Shown here piece by piece: positions 10,506 to 20,745 of a stretch of 23,808 nt of DNA. This stretch comes from Gnetum montanum. Lineage: Eukaryota; Streptophyta; Gnetopsida; Gnetales; Gnetaceae. The stretch is taken from contig MNCI01026541.1 of assembly GCA_015680685.1 (NCBI GenBank), positions 23,279 to 47,086 on the forward strand, given 5' to 3'. The first letter of the stretch is position 1. Each line of letters opens with the position of its first letter. Below the pieces are notes generated by a model. The model saw only the letters and a program-made list of their open reading frames with translations. It ran no database searches and was not told the DNA's origin. Both the position numbers and the translations under genes were made by a program.

Positions 10506-10785
10506 AACTTTTTAGCATTTTTATGACCTCGCAACCTCAAAAATTAATGTATTTTATGCCAAAATCCAAAAAAAAAACACCTGAAAATGATGTCAATTTC
10601 CGACCCTGTGATGAGCATAGGATAATAATCATGAAACCTTGGTTGACCAACGCGCGTGACTGACGCGGTGCAATAATACTCAATCCGGACGACAAAGGGG
10701 CAGTTATCCTTGCACCATTGGCCAACCCTTTTTTTTTGTCTTATGTTATTCATGCGTACCATCTCCATCCCATACGGAGAATGCT
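10506..10785. other. Gene-free stretch
   Basis: Nothing recognised. The minus-strand ORFs here have no familiar composition. The right part (from about 10690) begins to resemble the unit repeated at 13840 and 14040. Confidence 0.35.
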
Positions 10786-11276
10786 CGGTTGGATACCACA
10801 TATCAGTCAATTATTTTAATTTTTAACTTTTTGACTTTGAAATGTATGGTTTGACGGTGCTTCCACGGCATTGAAAGAAAACGTGGGTATCCAAGACACT
10901 GGAACTGAATCTACTTAAAATTCTGGTCGACTGCGAAATGCATTCATTGACAAAGGCCAGCAAAGTGTGATGGTTGCCAAACCTTTAAAAAAAAACCAAC
11001 GATATGCATTAACTGACAAGGGGCTCGCAAAGTGTGATGGCTGCCAAACCTTTAAAAAAAATAAGGGCACATGATGGATTCCAAAATACTGCATATGACA
11101 CACGCTTGGGTCCACCCAACGTGTTTTAGAGTGACATGAACTTTGACTATTATTTACAAAGATTTTAATTTGTTGGACGATTCATCCATACATAATATTC
11201 TATGCTTATAACTGGTCCCAAGTGGTACATCTTGTTATCCTTGAAGATCTAAGAGTTCTGTTAACTTAGAAACAAA

Positions 11277-11345
11277 ACATAAAACGTGTTTGCTCACGTT
11301 TGTACAGAGGAAACATGAAACGTGTTTGCTCACGTTTGTATAGAG
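11277..11345. repeat. 36-bp tandem duplication containing AACGTG inverted repeats
   Basis: AACGTGTTTGCTCACGTT starts at 11283 and again at 11319. Each copy is a perfect 6-bp inverted repeat (AACGTG/CACGTT) with a 6-base loop. Related, diverged single copies occur near 11815 and 14590. Confidence 0.7.
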
Positions 11346-11449
11346 GATTCCTGTACCATAGTAGATAAGTGTTAAGAAGTTCTTTTTGTCATGTTTAAAT
11401 CAAACTAGTACACCTTCTTATTCTTATTTATTCTTATTTTGATTTTGAT

Positions 11450-11580
11450 GTAAACATTTGATATTTGATGTAAGCATTTTAGTTTGATTTTGATGTAAGC
11501 ATTTGAAAGCATCTGACATTGATTTTGATGTAAGCATCTAACATGGATGTAACCATTTGACATTTATATGAAAATGATTA
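11450..11580. repeat. GATGTAAGCAT minisatellite-like array
   Basis: The motif TTGATTTTGATGTAAGCATTT or close variants repeats about five times in 130 bases with irregular spacing. Single or paired GATGTAAGCAT motifs occur at the matching place in the other copies of the unit (near 11925, 14730, 14810 and 14895). Confidence 0.6.
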
Positions 11581-12111
11581 TTACGGATACAAGAATAATG
11601 ATGGACACCAAAGTACTGTGTATGACAAATGCTTGGGGTCCATCACAACATGTTTTAGAGTGACATAAACTTTGATTGTTATTTAGAAAGATTTTAATTT
11701 CTTTGACAATCCATCCATAAATAATATTATGTGCCTGTAATGGGTCCCTAGTGGCACATCTTGTTATCCTTCAAAATTTAAGAGTTCTTTATCTTAAAAC
11801 CAAAGCATGAAATGTGTTTGTTCATGTTTATATAGAGGATTCTTGCATCATAGTGGATAAGTGTTAAGACGTTCTTTTTGTTATGTTTACATCAAACCAT
11901 TACACCTTCTCACTCTTAGTTTGATTTTGATGTGAGCATCTAACATTTATATGAAAATGATCATCACTAAAAGTTTTGAGATTCATCTTGTCAAGTTGAG
12001 TTGGATAGATGAGCAAAAACTTAAATTTCTAAGCCACTTCAGTTAAGCTTGAACCAAAGTCATGTAACTTTAGAAATAAACTCCTTACCATCCTTATCAA
12101 AGAAAGTCCTA

Positions 12112-12256
12112 AGAATGAGGTGTTAGTTTAGTGGTATGAGTCTTGGCTGAGTAACCCCAAGTCACAGGTTTGATTCAATTCTACTAGGTAGCATTGAGTT
12201 ATAAACTTCTATAAATCTAAGAGTGTGCCTATGTTTCATTTATTTTAGGTTCCAAC
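12112..12256 (+). mobile_element. tRNA-derived SINE, about 145 bp
   Basis: TAGTTTAGTGG (12124-12134) matches the Pol III A-box consensus TRGYNNARNGG exactly. GGTTTGATTCA (12167-12177) is a B box with one C-to-T change from GGTTCGATTCC. The 43-base start-to-start spacing suits a tRNA-derived promoter. A short body follows and the end is ATTTTAGGTTCCAAC. TCCTA on both sides (12107-12111 and 12257-12261) is a possible target-site duplication. Copy C of the surrounding unit lacks the block, which supports insertion. The sequence cannot fold as a complete functional tRNA, and I do not recognise a named family. Confidence 0.7.
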
Positions 12257-12279
12257 TCCTATTAGTCGCATCTCATACC

Positions 12280-12298
12280 TATATATATATATATATAT
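12280..12298. repeat. AT dinucleotide microsatellite
   Basis: About nine TA/AT repeats directly after ATACC, just right of the SINE. Confidence 0.9.
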
Positions 12299-12581
12299 TA
12301 AGTAGCCTACCTTTTTAGAAAGAACTTAACCAATATAAAAGGTTTGTATACAATGTTTATCTCCTCTTTAGATCTAAAATTAACACATTTACATGAATTG
12401 GGTAAGAAAGTGTGTAAAAACATCCCATAAATGATAGAAAGCATGAACCATTGCGATCACATACCTTGCATGAAAAAAACTAGACCCAGCCATTCATGCT
12501 AATCAATAAAGTCAATGGGAACGGTTTTTTAATTCACTTTGGCTTATTTATGTATTCCCCAAATCAATGGGTATACTTGAT

Positions 12582-12848
12582 TTAGAAAGTTTGACGTGTC
12601 GTCTTTACGGAACAACATTTTAGGCAATTTGGAAGAGCGAATACCATGAATGTCTGAACCCTGGTTTCTTTTACCAATCCGATTTCTTTCAAAAGTTCCT
12701 CAGGCATATGAAAAGCTGGAGGAAGTGTTTCTACTGGTTGGAAAGAACTTTCATCCAAATTCAATTGTTGTAATGGTAAATTTTTTTTATTTTTAATATA
12801 ATAGGTCAAGGGTTCGATTTTGATTCTCTTAAACAAAAATGGGGACAC
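12582..12848 (-). other. Orphan ORF fragment, unknown
   Basis: An 88-residue minus-strand ORF with a protein-like middle (LPPAFHMPEELLKEIGLVKE) ending in a TAA-type stop region. No family is recognised and no convincing start, splice sites or neighbouring exons were found. The upstream part (minus strand before about 12770) is low-complexity A/T. It could be an exon relic, a captured gene fragment or chance. Confidence 0.2.
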
Positions 12849-13410
12849 CGTTTTTTAAAGCTTTTGAGCAAAAGAGATTTTTACCTTGGCCATTTTTTTG
12901 ATTTTTCTTATTCAAAATGTTTTGACTCGAAAACATTTTATTAAGTTTAACAAGCAATTGCGATTGGGGCAAATAAAAATTTGACATTAACCGCAACATG
13001 GTTTTGGGCCTTGGCATCCTCGAAGCCAAAATTTTCTTTTCAGTTCTTATATTCGGTTTTTCTTATCCAAAATGTTTTTATATTCAATTTTTCGTATTCA
13101 AAATGCTTTGAGCTTAGAGAGATTTTTTAGTTGACCACAGGGGGTTTTCGGTTGGAAAGATTTCGCCCTCATGGCTAATTAAAATTTTTCAAAAGTTTTC
13201 ACGGTATCTGCAACATGGTTTCTGCATTGGAGCCTGACCTTTTCACAGGTGATATCCGATGAACGCCGTATGTCCTTGTTACAAGTAACATGATAGATTG
13301 GATGGAAAATTGGATTTTCAAAATAACTGTGCATGTTTTGTTTTTGAACTTGAACATATAGGTTCAAGTTTTGGCCAAGTCATTTGATGAGGTTAAGGTT
13401 GGAGAGGTAT
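12849..13410. other. Gene-free stretch with imperfect internal duplications
   Basis: Phrases recur in changed form: CAAAATGTTTTGA / CAAAATGTTTTTA / CAAAATGCTTTGA (near 12914, 13070 and 13098), GCAACATGGTTTT / GCAACATGGTTTC (12992, 13210) and TTTTCTTAT. This suggests an old tandem duplication of about 200 bp. No gene is supported. Confidence 0.35.
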
Positions 13411-13583
13411 TGGAACCTAAAATAATTGAAACATAGGTACACCCCAAGATTTATATAAGTTTAAACATAGGTACACCCCAAGATTTATAGAAGTTAAACA
13501 TAGCTACACCCCAAGATTTATAGAAGTTTATAACTTAGTACTACATGGGGTTACTAGGCTAAGACTGGTACAACTTAAGCGTT
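13411..13583 (-). mobile_element. SINE copy with internal triplication
   Basis: Read on the minus strand it matches the SINE at 12112-12256: tail GGTTCCA, body, then a head region near 13545-13583. The segment around ACATAGGTACACCCCAAGAT occurs three times (starts 13431, 13465, 13498; period 33-34 bp) where the other copy has it once. The B-box part is missing and the A-box part is degraded, so this copy should be inactive. Confidence 0.6.
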
Positions 13584-13635
13584 TGGTTATTCATAGACTC
13601 GTCTTATCCAACCCTACCTAAGCATAGAAATTCTA

Positions 13636-13800
13636 AAAGGTTAGGCTTTGACTCATTCATTGACCCACCATCTTAGGACCCATGTAAGCATTGCCACTCA
13701 AAGAGATTAGGCTTTACATTTTTTGTGGACCCTTCCTCTACGAAGTCACCTAAGCAAATTAGGCTTTGCATCATTCACCGACCTTTCTAAGATGCCTCTT
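13636..13800. repeat. Three imperfect repeats with TTAGGCTTT
   Basis: TTAGGCTTT starts at 13641, 13707 and 13759, each followed by a diverged version of CATTCATTGACCC. Spacing is 66 and 52 bp, so the units are of unequal length. Confidence 0.5.
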
Positions 13801-13892
13801 GTGAGAATGAGTATTAAACTTCCAAGCAACTGTCCTTTTCACCATGCATGTTTTGTGTGATTCATGCATATATTGTCTCCTTTTACAAAGAA

Positions 13893-14060
13893 TGCTCTGC
13901 AAGATACCACATCTCATATCTAATTGTCAATTTTTATAATTTTTAATTTGTTACCTGTCATTCATGATTTGACCTGCTTCCATGGCATTGAAAGATCATG
14001 TGAGTATCTTCGAAATTGGAACCGAATCTAATTAAAATGCTGTTCAAGGAGGATATGCAT
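13893..14060. repeat. Segmental repeat unit, copy B (5' part only)
   Basis: It starts with AATGCTCTGCAAGATACCACATCTC and runs through TTCCATGGCATTGAAAG to GGAACCGAATCTAATTAAAATGCTG, then breaks off where copy C begins. It corresponds to the first third of copy A. The left flank (from about 13840) also still resembles the left flank of copy A. Confidence 0.6.
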
Positions 14061-14063
14061 TAT

Positions 14064-15240
14064 GCTTTGTAGGATACCACACCTCATATCTATGTCAATT
14101 TTTTTGGTTTTTAACTTTTTTCACTTTGTCGTTCATGATTTGACTTCACTGTTCTTCCATGGCATTGAAAGAAAACGTGGGTATCCATGAGATCGGAACC
14201 GGATCTACTGGTAAGCAAGAACATGCATTAACTGACAAAAGGCCTGTCACAAAAAAGTGAGAGTGTGATGGCTGCCGAACCTAGCATCTCTGTGGGTTTT
14301 AAAAAACAAAAGGATTGCGACAAACCAAGAATCGTCATGGATACCAAAATACTGTGCACGACAAATTCCTGGCTCCACCAGAACGTGTTTTATCATGACA
14401 TGAGCTTTGACCGTTTTTTCGGAAGATGTTAATTTCTTAGAACAATTCATAGATAATATTTCTGTCCCCGCGATTGGTCCGTGCAATTTTGGAGAGTTGC
14501 CATTTCCAGTTCCATAGTGACACCTCCTTTTATCCTTTCTGGTTAATTTATATTCTTTTTAAATGAAAATTTAAGAGCTTAAAACCAAAACGTAGAACGT
14601 GTCCGCTGACGCTTGTACAGAGGATACCTGCACCCTAGTCGATAAGTGTTATCCTTGAACAATCGTGAAGGAATTCTTTTTCTCATGTTTCCATCCAACC
14701 ATTACACGGACCTTCCAACTCTTAGTTTGATGTAAGCATCTCCCACTTATATAAATTCTTTTTCTCACGTTTACATCAAACAATTGCACCTTTTAACTCT
14801 CAGCTTGATATAAGCATCTTCCACTTACATGAAAAGGATTATCATTCAAAGTCTTGAAGCTCATTTTGTCAAGTTAGATTACTTTACTTTTAGTTTGATG
14901 TAAACACTTCCACTTATATAAAAACAATTATCATCCTTGAGGTCCATCTTGTCAAATCAGGTTCGATATGGCTAAGCAAAAGCTTAAGACTCAGCTTATC
15001 AAGCCAGGTTTGATGAATGAGCAAAAACTTAAACATCTGAGTGACTGCATTTAAGGTTGAACCCAAGTCATGTAACTTCAGAAACCAACACCTTACCATT
15101 ATTACCAATGATGGTCCCATCTCAGACCTCCTAAATTTTAGAAACAACTTAACCAATATAAAAGTTTAGCTTATGTTACTGAAATTGTATACTACATTTG
15201 TCTCTTCTTTAGATCCAAAATTATAAAATATTTATAAAGA
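14064..15240. repeat. Segmental repeat unit, copy C (most complete)
   Basis: It carries all landmarks of the unit: GGATACCACACCTC at 14072, CATGGCATTGAAAGAAAACG, GTGTGATGGCTGCCGAACC, CCAAAATACTGTGC, AACGTGTCCGCTGACGCTTG, several GATGTAAGCAT-like motifs, CATGTAACTTCAG and AACTTAACCAATATAAAAG near 15147. It ends about 280 bases beyond the last codon of the transporter gene, whose 3' UTR reads towards it. Confidence 0.6.
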
Positions 15241-15524
15241 AAACCCAACTTCTTTATACATTATTTGACAATCAAGTAAGATGCTAAAAATTCCAAATAA
15301 CAATTGATCTCATGTTTGACCTTAATAGAAAATTTTAGCAAACATGCCTTTGCATGAATGATTTAAAATCCTTGTGTCCTAAAAGCACTATGATAGAAGC
15401 AAAATTGTGTCATTGGGCAAGCAAATCTGTGAACCTTAGGTTGTAAAATTAATAACAAAAGAGTCTGACATTTTTACTCTCAAACCGGGGGGTATTAACA
15501 GGGGGCAATTTGGATGCATGCCTT

Positions 15525-18500
15525 TTAAAAACCAAGATTTTTCATTGAACTGTAAGTGCCCATGATACATGCTATGACTCCACCCGTCAAGATCAACATA
15601 ATTAGTATAAGATGTTCAATGGAAATGCTTGCTTTGAAGATCTTCAAGTAGCAACAGCATGGAAGAATGATGGAGATTGTGCAGCTGAGTAAGGATCCTG
15701 ATAATGACATGACATACCCAAAAGTTGGAACTGCAACAGCCACAACCACTGTGCTCAGAACCAACAAAGTCCTGATTCCGAAGCTTATCATTGTCTGTAG
15801 GTTTCTACTGGTCGTTGGAAACCATGAAAACATTGCATCTTCCATTCCTGCTGCCAATGGGTTTGCAACCATACTGTACTTTGCAAAGGGTGTTATTACT
15901 GTTGTAATTATTGCTACCTTTGTAGCAATTGCATCTCTTGGCAGATTCAATGTTATCTGAGACAGGGTGTTGTTTCCATACATTAGGTAACCGATTGCCC
16001 CCATGCCGGCATACATCAAGGTGCACACTATAAAAGAGTAGGATATAACCTGCAAACCACATCAGAAACCAATTAAGAAAGTAATCCTTGCACAAAATTT
16101 ATGAAAGCATATAGAAAATTCAGTTTGTGACATTTTTTTTATTGAAATTCTTCTAACCAGTGTGTTAATGTTGAATGCAAGGATGATAGATCCAAAATGT
16201 GCTCTATATATAAAAAAAATGTTCAAAGAAGGATGAATTCTAAGGACTCAAAATTTTTATTTTTGATACCAGTTCCTTTAACTACAGGGACTATCCTTTA
16301 GAGTGATGGTCAATTCAAAAGACATGGCTTCGAGCCTGGGCACATCCTCCACCAACTGTTTGAGGATCCCTGCTTGGTGAAATAAGCATTGGGACTCCAT
16401 GTGATTATCCTTTTTGTATCAGTCTCTTTAACCTATTTAACATTTTTTGGGGTTAGCTTTTTGACATGCTGGGGCTACAGGGGCTTTGGGGGTTGGCTTT
16501 TTGATGTGATTTGACTAAGGGGCAATGCAATTACTAATAGCTTCTTCCATGTTAAACACCAAAATGAAAAGGTACATGTCTAACCCTGCTTGTAGATTGC
16601 ATTGTTGGTATTAGAACCCCAAAGCCAATTGCTAATGATCAGGCTTTTTACCAATAGGCTAATCTTGTATAATTGCAATTTTTATGCATGGAATTCAAAA
16701 TCAAGATGATTGCAGGAACTATTATAGGATATGTATCTCATCGAAACCATACTAAAAAAAAATGGAAAAAACAAACTTGACATGGAGAAAAATTAAATAG
16801 TACCTGAGGAAACTTTCTTTTGTCTTCCATGGAGGTATAGATGCTAGGGAAGACAGCATGACCTCCAAAGCAAACCATATACAAGCCAATGGCCACTGGC
16901 AAACCGCCAAAATCTATCAACTTTGTGGAATGAATTGCCTCCAAATTGTCTGAAACTCCTGCCCAAGTAACTGCAAATATCTGCACAATGCATGCTGCCA
17001 CCCCAAAGGCCGAAATGAAGGCTAGAAACTTGAGATTTTTAAGCCAGACTGTGGGCATGATGATCAGCGAGCTCAACAGAACAAGGGTTTGTTGAAATGT
17101 CAGGTTTATCCCCAAAACCTTCGTAGTTGATGTGGTTTCAGGAAATAACATTGCTAAGTTATCCCCTTCCAAGATGAAAAATGCGATTGCATAAGCATAC
17201 AGTTCGCTGTACAAAAATGTGGAGACAACTAGCCTCCCTGTTTTGCCAAATGCTGCTTCTCCAATGTCTGGGTAGATCTGAATTGTTTTGTCTGATCCTT
17301 CCCCTGATTCCATACATCGTTGCAGCAGTATTCCAGTGTAACAACAGGTCAGAGCCGAGATAAAAAGAAATGTCAACCCAATCCATCCTCCCTCAAACAC
17401 AGCATAAGGTGTAGACAATATGCCAACCCCTGCAATCGATTTCAAAATTTGAAACTTTTTAGTGTATCCCCTAAAGACCGGTGACATAAAATTTATATTG
17501 AAGTTTATTATATTGAAGTTTGAGAAATATAGATCACAAACTTAGAAATATTTCCAGACAATTCAAGAAAATGATTACAGAAACAATTCACACCACGTAA
17601 AAGATACCGCCCAACATAAGGAGTTGAAATATTTTGTCCTACCATTGATCGGGCAGGTTACAGTCAACAAAAATATATTGATAGATTATAAATTGTAGTT
17701 GTAACTTAATAAAAACACCAATATGAAGTTATGAATTCAATTCTTTTGAAACTTAATTTTATTTTAGAAGTTTTTCTGATATATATTAAAGACTGTAAGA
17801 AGCATATGTGAATGGTAGCTTTGCAGCGAGCAAAATTAAACTGTGCCAAAAACTTTTTGAAGTTCAATATTTTTTTCAACAAAACCTCAAATTTTCTTTC
17901 CAGCGAAAACTCTCTCATGAGAAAATCATGGTTGGTTGTATACCGCTTTGTTCTTTCTTTCCCAGTGAAATTACGATGCGGTGCGTTGGGAGCAGCCACA
18001 TATATAGTGATTTGTGTTGGGTTAAAAAGTAGCAGGTCCTGCGGTCAAAGTTGAAAGTGAAAATCACGTGGCAGGAAATTACCCTAAAGAAACACCTCTC
18101 CCAGTGTTTAAGTTGTCGGGTCATAGTCGGCATTTCATAAAGGAGTCGGAGTTGGCTAGCCGTAAAATACTTGGTAAAATAGTTTAGTCAAAAGGTTGGG
18201 ACTTAAAATAATTACAAATGTGATTAAATATACAAAAATTCATATTCATGTAATTGAAAATTGAAAGTATATAACTTGATTAAAATACAAGTTAGGTTAA
18301 ACAAAACTCCATTGTAATAACCAGTCTTCCTTTGCTTTTACTACATAATTTTAATAAGTCTTTCTTTGCTTTAACTACACAATGTTAATAAATGGATTTG
18401 ACTTCATTCCATGTACATGAAGTGCAAATCATAACTAAAAGCATGAATTGGAATTAATGTTGTCGCGTCAAGCAACACTAAAAGATGGAATCTACTTCTA

Positions 18501-19857
18501 AACTTCAATTAAAATTGTTGTGAGAAGTTAAAAAACAAGACTCACGCTTAACATATCATTTCAATTTAGAAAATCTAGGAGTAATGTTACAAGCTAACTA
18601 AAATGACAAGAATGCCATTTTATTGATTATCATTTAACAGTGCACTAAAATTCAAAATCCTAAATGGTATTTATTTAAGAAGCATGGACGTGAACATGAC
18701 TATTGTCTCAACACAATTTTATAGTAAGAAAACTCATAGAGACAACTGATACCATTGACTAAGATTAATCAACTAGAACAAAAACTTAATAAAGCTACTT
18801 GGGTTTCAAAATTTTGAAAAATCATACCTAGTACAATAAATTCTTAAGAATGCTAATTTGATTATATTGTTATTGGTTCTCAATTTTGAATGCATTTTTG
18901 TCCAACTCTAGTAGGTTTTCTGTTAAAGTTTATGAATAGTTTAATTTATCCACGTTTAAGATTCCAAACTTATTAAAAGCAAAACATAAGATTCTGTATT
19001 ATTTAGCTTTAATACTTTTTTTTCTTTGATGTTGTAATTATATTTTTATCAAGGAACTAGGAGGTGACAGAACCATTGAAGTGATCCCTGTGTTGCCGTT
19101 GAACTTATAGCATAGCTGCATGCTTTTCATAATCTGCAGTTACATGCATTAGAATTCATGCACATATCAGCAGTTACATACATTAAAATTCATGCACACC
19201 TTCTTAACCGGGCAGTTACATCTACTAAAATTCAAGCACCAATCAGTTACATCTACTAAAACTCAAGCACCAATCAGTTACATCTACTAAAACTCAAGCA
19301 CCATTTTCTTAAGTTTAAGGGGACTAGACTAGTGCCTGAGTTGCATAGAGTCGTTGCAAAAACCGCGGGTGCAGTTTTTTCTTGAAATTGTGATCAAACG
19401 CCTGATCCGGCGCCTAATGGCTACTTATTCAATCACTGACCTCCAAAACAAACATGCAGCAAAATAGAAGACTACTAGATCTACAGAGTAAGAAACGCAA
19501 CCTTTCCGTTTTGAAGGATTCGGAAAAACAGCTCGTACCAAGATTGACATATTCAACGGTTCAGACTAAAAATAGCAAAAACAGCTGAAGAAAAACTCCC
19601 ACCAAAGAAATCAAATCCGGCAAATTCAAAGCACAAAACAAGCCAAACCAAATCAAACCTGCAAGAACATTCATGCCATTGAGCAGGGCTCTGAAAAATG
19701 TGACACCATCACCAGTAGCAATGTGGGTATGAAAGGAAGTTGATGTTCCAAGCAAAGGAACCTTTGCCAAATCTTCATCGCAGTTTCTGCTGGGATCTTC
19801 TGCATCAAGAAAGGGAGCCAGTTTGGATGAAAAACCTTCGCTTGACAGGGTACCCAT
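15525..19857 (-). CDS. AVT1: Vacuolar amino acid transporter, AVT1 type (3 exons)
   Basis: Exons on the minus strand: 19857-19659, 17429-16804 and 16049-15525 (1350 nt, 449 residues, stop TAA). All introns are GT-AG: GCAG|GTTTGA...TTGCAG|GGGTTGG (phase 1) and CTCAG|GTACTA...TTTGCAG|GTTATA (phase 0). The ATG at 19857 has A at -3 and G at +4. Residues 1-50 form a polar tail. The Aa_trans (AAAP) domain follows with about 11 hydrophobic segments: GVGILSTPYA (67-76) in the first, YPDIGEAAFG (119-128), GHAVFPSIYTSM (256-267) and TPFAKYSMVANPLA (328-341) are family hallmarks. Known AVT1 members move neutral amino acids across the tonoplast, coupled to protons; the substrate here is not readable from sequence. 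No stops or frame shifts occur, and the length fits shorter plant AVT1 paralogs. No canonical AATAAA was seen in the 3' flank down to 15300. Confidence 0.93.
16050..16803 (-). other. Intron 2 of the transporter gene
   Basis: 754 bp between GT at 16803-16802 and AG at 16051-16050. The middle holds a possible SINE (16283-16417) and two G-rich repeats with GGGGTTAGCTTTTTGA and GGGGGTTGGCTTTTTGA (about 16449-16505). No coding sequence. Confidence 0.85.
16283..16417 (+). mobile_element. Possible tRNA-related SINE in intron 2
   Basis: GGCTTCGAGCCTGG (near 16327) resembles a B box, and TTTAGAGTGATGG about 30 bases before it resembles a weak A box. The block is flanked by imperfect direct repeats of about 19 bases (ATACCAGTTCCTTTAACTA before; TATCAGTCTCTTTAACCTA after), which could be a diverged target-site duplication. 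It is unlike the SINE at 12112. Confidence 0.3.
17999..18070 (-). promoter_or_regulatory. Promoter-like cluster within intron 1
   Basis: On the minus strand, in order: a G-box CACGTG (18070-18065, within CCACGTG), a W-box TTGACC (18048-18043), the palindrome GCAGGACCTGC (about 18042-18032) and a TATA-like CTATATATG (about 18007-17999). Spacing and order suit a plant promoter for a shortened transcript starting in intron 1. No splice donor or start codon joining it to exon 2 is evident, so function is speculative. Confidence 0.3.
19137..19303. repeat. Five-copy 31-bp minisatellite in intron 1
   Basis: Units start with CAGTTACAT at 19137, 19171, 19213, 19244 and 19275. The last three are near identical (CAGTTACATCTACTAAAA then CTCAAGCACCAAT). 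The first two are diverged, with CATGCAC in place of CAAGCACC, and the second is followed by about 12 extra bases. Confidence 0.85.
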
Positions 19858-20115
19858 GATCGAATTCTCGCCTGAAATCAAGTTCAATGCAATGAAAACC
19901 TAAAAACCAAAGTCCAAAATTCTGGAACCGAATCTCCTTTCCCAATTCCAGGATCCCAATTTGCAGAGAAGTCACAGCAGGGGAACCCTCTGTCTGTATA
20001 TATAGCCAGAAAATATACCTTTGACTGTAAACCTCTTGTTAAACCCACAAAAATAAAAAATATATAAAACTTTTGCCTCTAATTCGTCATTGGTCGAATC
20101 CGCAAAGCGATTTGA
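19858..20115 (-). promoter_or_regulatory. Core promoter and 5' UTR of the transporter gene
   Basis: A minus-strand TATA box (CTATATATAC, about 20005-19996) lies about 140 bases before the ATG, placing transcription start near 19970 and giving a 5' UTR of about 110 bases. A CCAAT box on the minus strand (20093-20089) is about 90 bases further upstream. W-box-type TTGAC cores occur near 20022, 20111 and, inverted, 20145, allowing WRKY control. The assignment rests on motif and spacing only. Confidence 0.55.
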
Positions 20116-20129
20116 CTGAACAGCGTGCC

Positions 20130-20745
20130 GATATAAACTCGCTGTCAACTTTTTCTTGTTGTCGACCATGGCCGATGCAAATTACCAAAAACTTTCATCG
20201 GATTGGACGCCTCTCAAATGCTTATATCATGTTTCCCGCCCGCCCAGCAATTCTCACATCAACTTCAAGGTTTCCAATTTGAATTTCTATTCTATTTTCT
20301 TTATACCGCTTCAGAAGACAAGAACCAGGTAAATCTGTTTCTTCGTTGGTCCCCAAAACAGAGTGAAATCCTCCGTTAGTCCCAACTCGATTCAAACCAA
20401 AAACGAAAGAGAGGTCTGTTCTTTTAAGGTTTTGGTCTGTGCAGTCCGATTTCGGTATGAACAGCGTCCCTAATAAAACCAGAAATTTAACTGCAACTTG
20501 CAAGTCTCCGTTAGGTTGGAGATAGGGCTGCACAGATCCACACAACACGTGTCCAAATCAATGCACAATTTACAACGAGAAACGCGTCGCCACAAGAGTT
20601 GTGATAATAGTTCACGATTAAAATGCCGGTTTGCAAGTTTTTTGATGGGTCTGGAACTGAGTTCTTTCGGGAACCGTAACCCACATGGGTCCAAATCCAC
20701 ATTTCACACTCTGATTTGGAACTCGTGTTTAGGGGTTGGGCACAT
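20130..20745. other. Distal upstream stretch, no gene seen
   Basis: ORFs on both strands overlap here, but none has recognisable composition or domain. It probably holds further upstream control sequence of the transporter. A CACGTG motif lies near 20548. Confidence 0.4.

Larger units (their letters stand above)
10786..11585. repeat. Segmental repeat unit, copy A
   Basis: Non-coding unit that recurs at 13893-14060 and 14064-15240. Landmarks in order: GGATACCACAT, a T-rich stretch, CATGGCATTGAAAGAAAACGTGGGTATCC (with small changes), GTGTGATGGCTGCC, CCAAAATACTG, ACGTGTTTTA, then AACGTGTTTGC...CACGTT and GATGTAAGCAT. Inside it is a duplication of about 68 bp (around 10939-11062, containing AAGTGTGATGG and CCAAACCTTTAAAAAA) and a 36-bp duplication at 11277-11345. 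It matches no element family that I recognise. Confidence 0.65.
11586..12300. repeat. Segmental repeat unit, copy A' (3' part), split by a SINE
   Basis: It starts with CCAAAGTACTGTGTATGAC and follows copy A and copy C through AAGTTGAGTTGGATAGATGAGC and CATGTAACTTTAGAAA to AACTTAACCAATATAAAAGG just past 12300. Relative to copy C (14340-15170), a block of about 145 bp, the SINE, is extra. The copy lies head-to-tail behind copy A and lacks the first third of the unit. Confidence 0.6.
17430..19658 (-). other. Intron 1 of the transporter gene
   Basis: 2229 bp between GT at 19658-19657 and AG at 17431-17430. It is AT-rich, especially 18180-19060, with no recognisable coding sequence. It contains a promoter-like cluster (17999-18070) and a minisatellite (19137-19303). 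Confidence 0.85.

Noticed and set aside
10446-10560. LTR starting TGTTGGAACCC after a G-rich tract
   Set aside because: The match to two other copies of the SINE tail explains it, and no LTR end or second copy was found.
12112-12190. A functional tRNA gene
   Set aside because: A and B boxes are present, but no acceptor stem closes around them and the B box is changed; it fits a SINE head.
15667-15960. 97-codon plus-strand ORF
   Set aside because: Antisense of exon 3 of the transporter.
16738-17487. Reading exon 2 as a complete 249-codon intronless gene
   Set aside because: Its start lies upstream of a clear splice acceptor and its end reads past a clear donor; joined to exons 1 and 3 it gives the full AAAP protein.
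19858-19887. Upstream start for the transporter at 19887
   Set aside because: The codon there is TTG; the ATG at 19857 has a good start context and is the first in-frame ATG.
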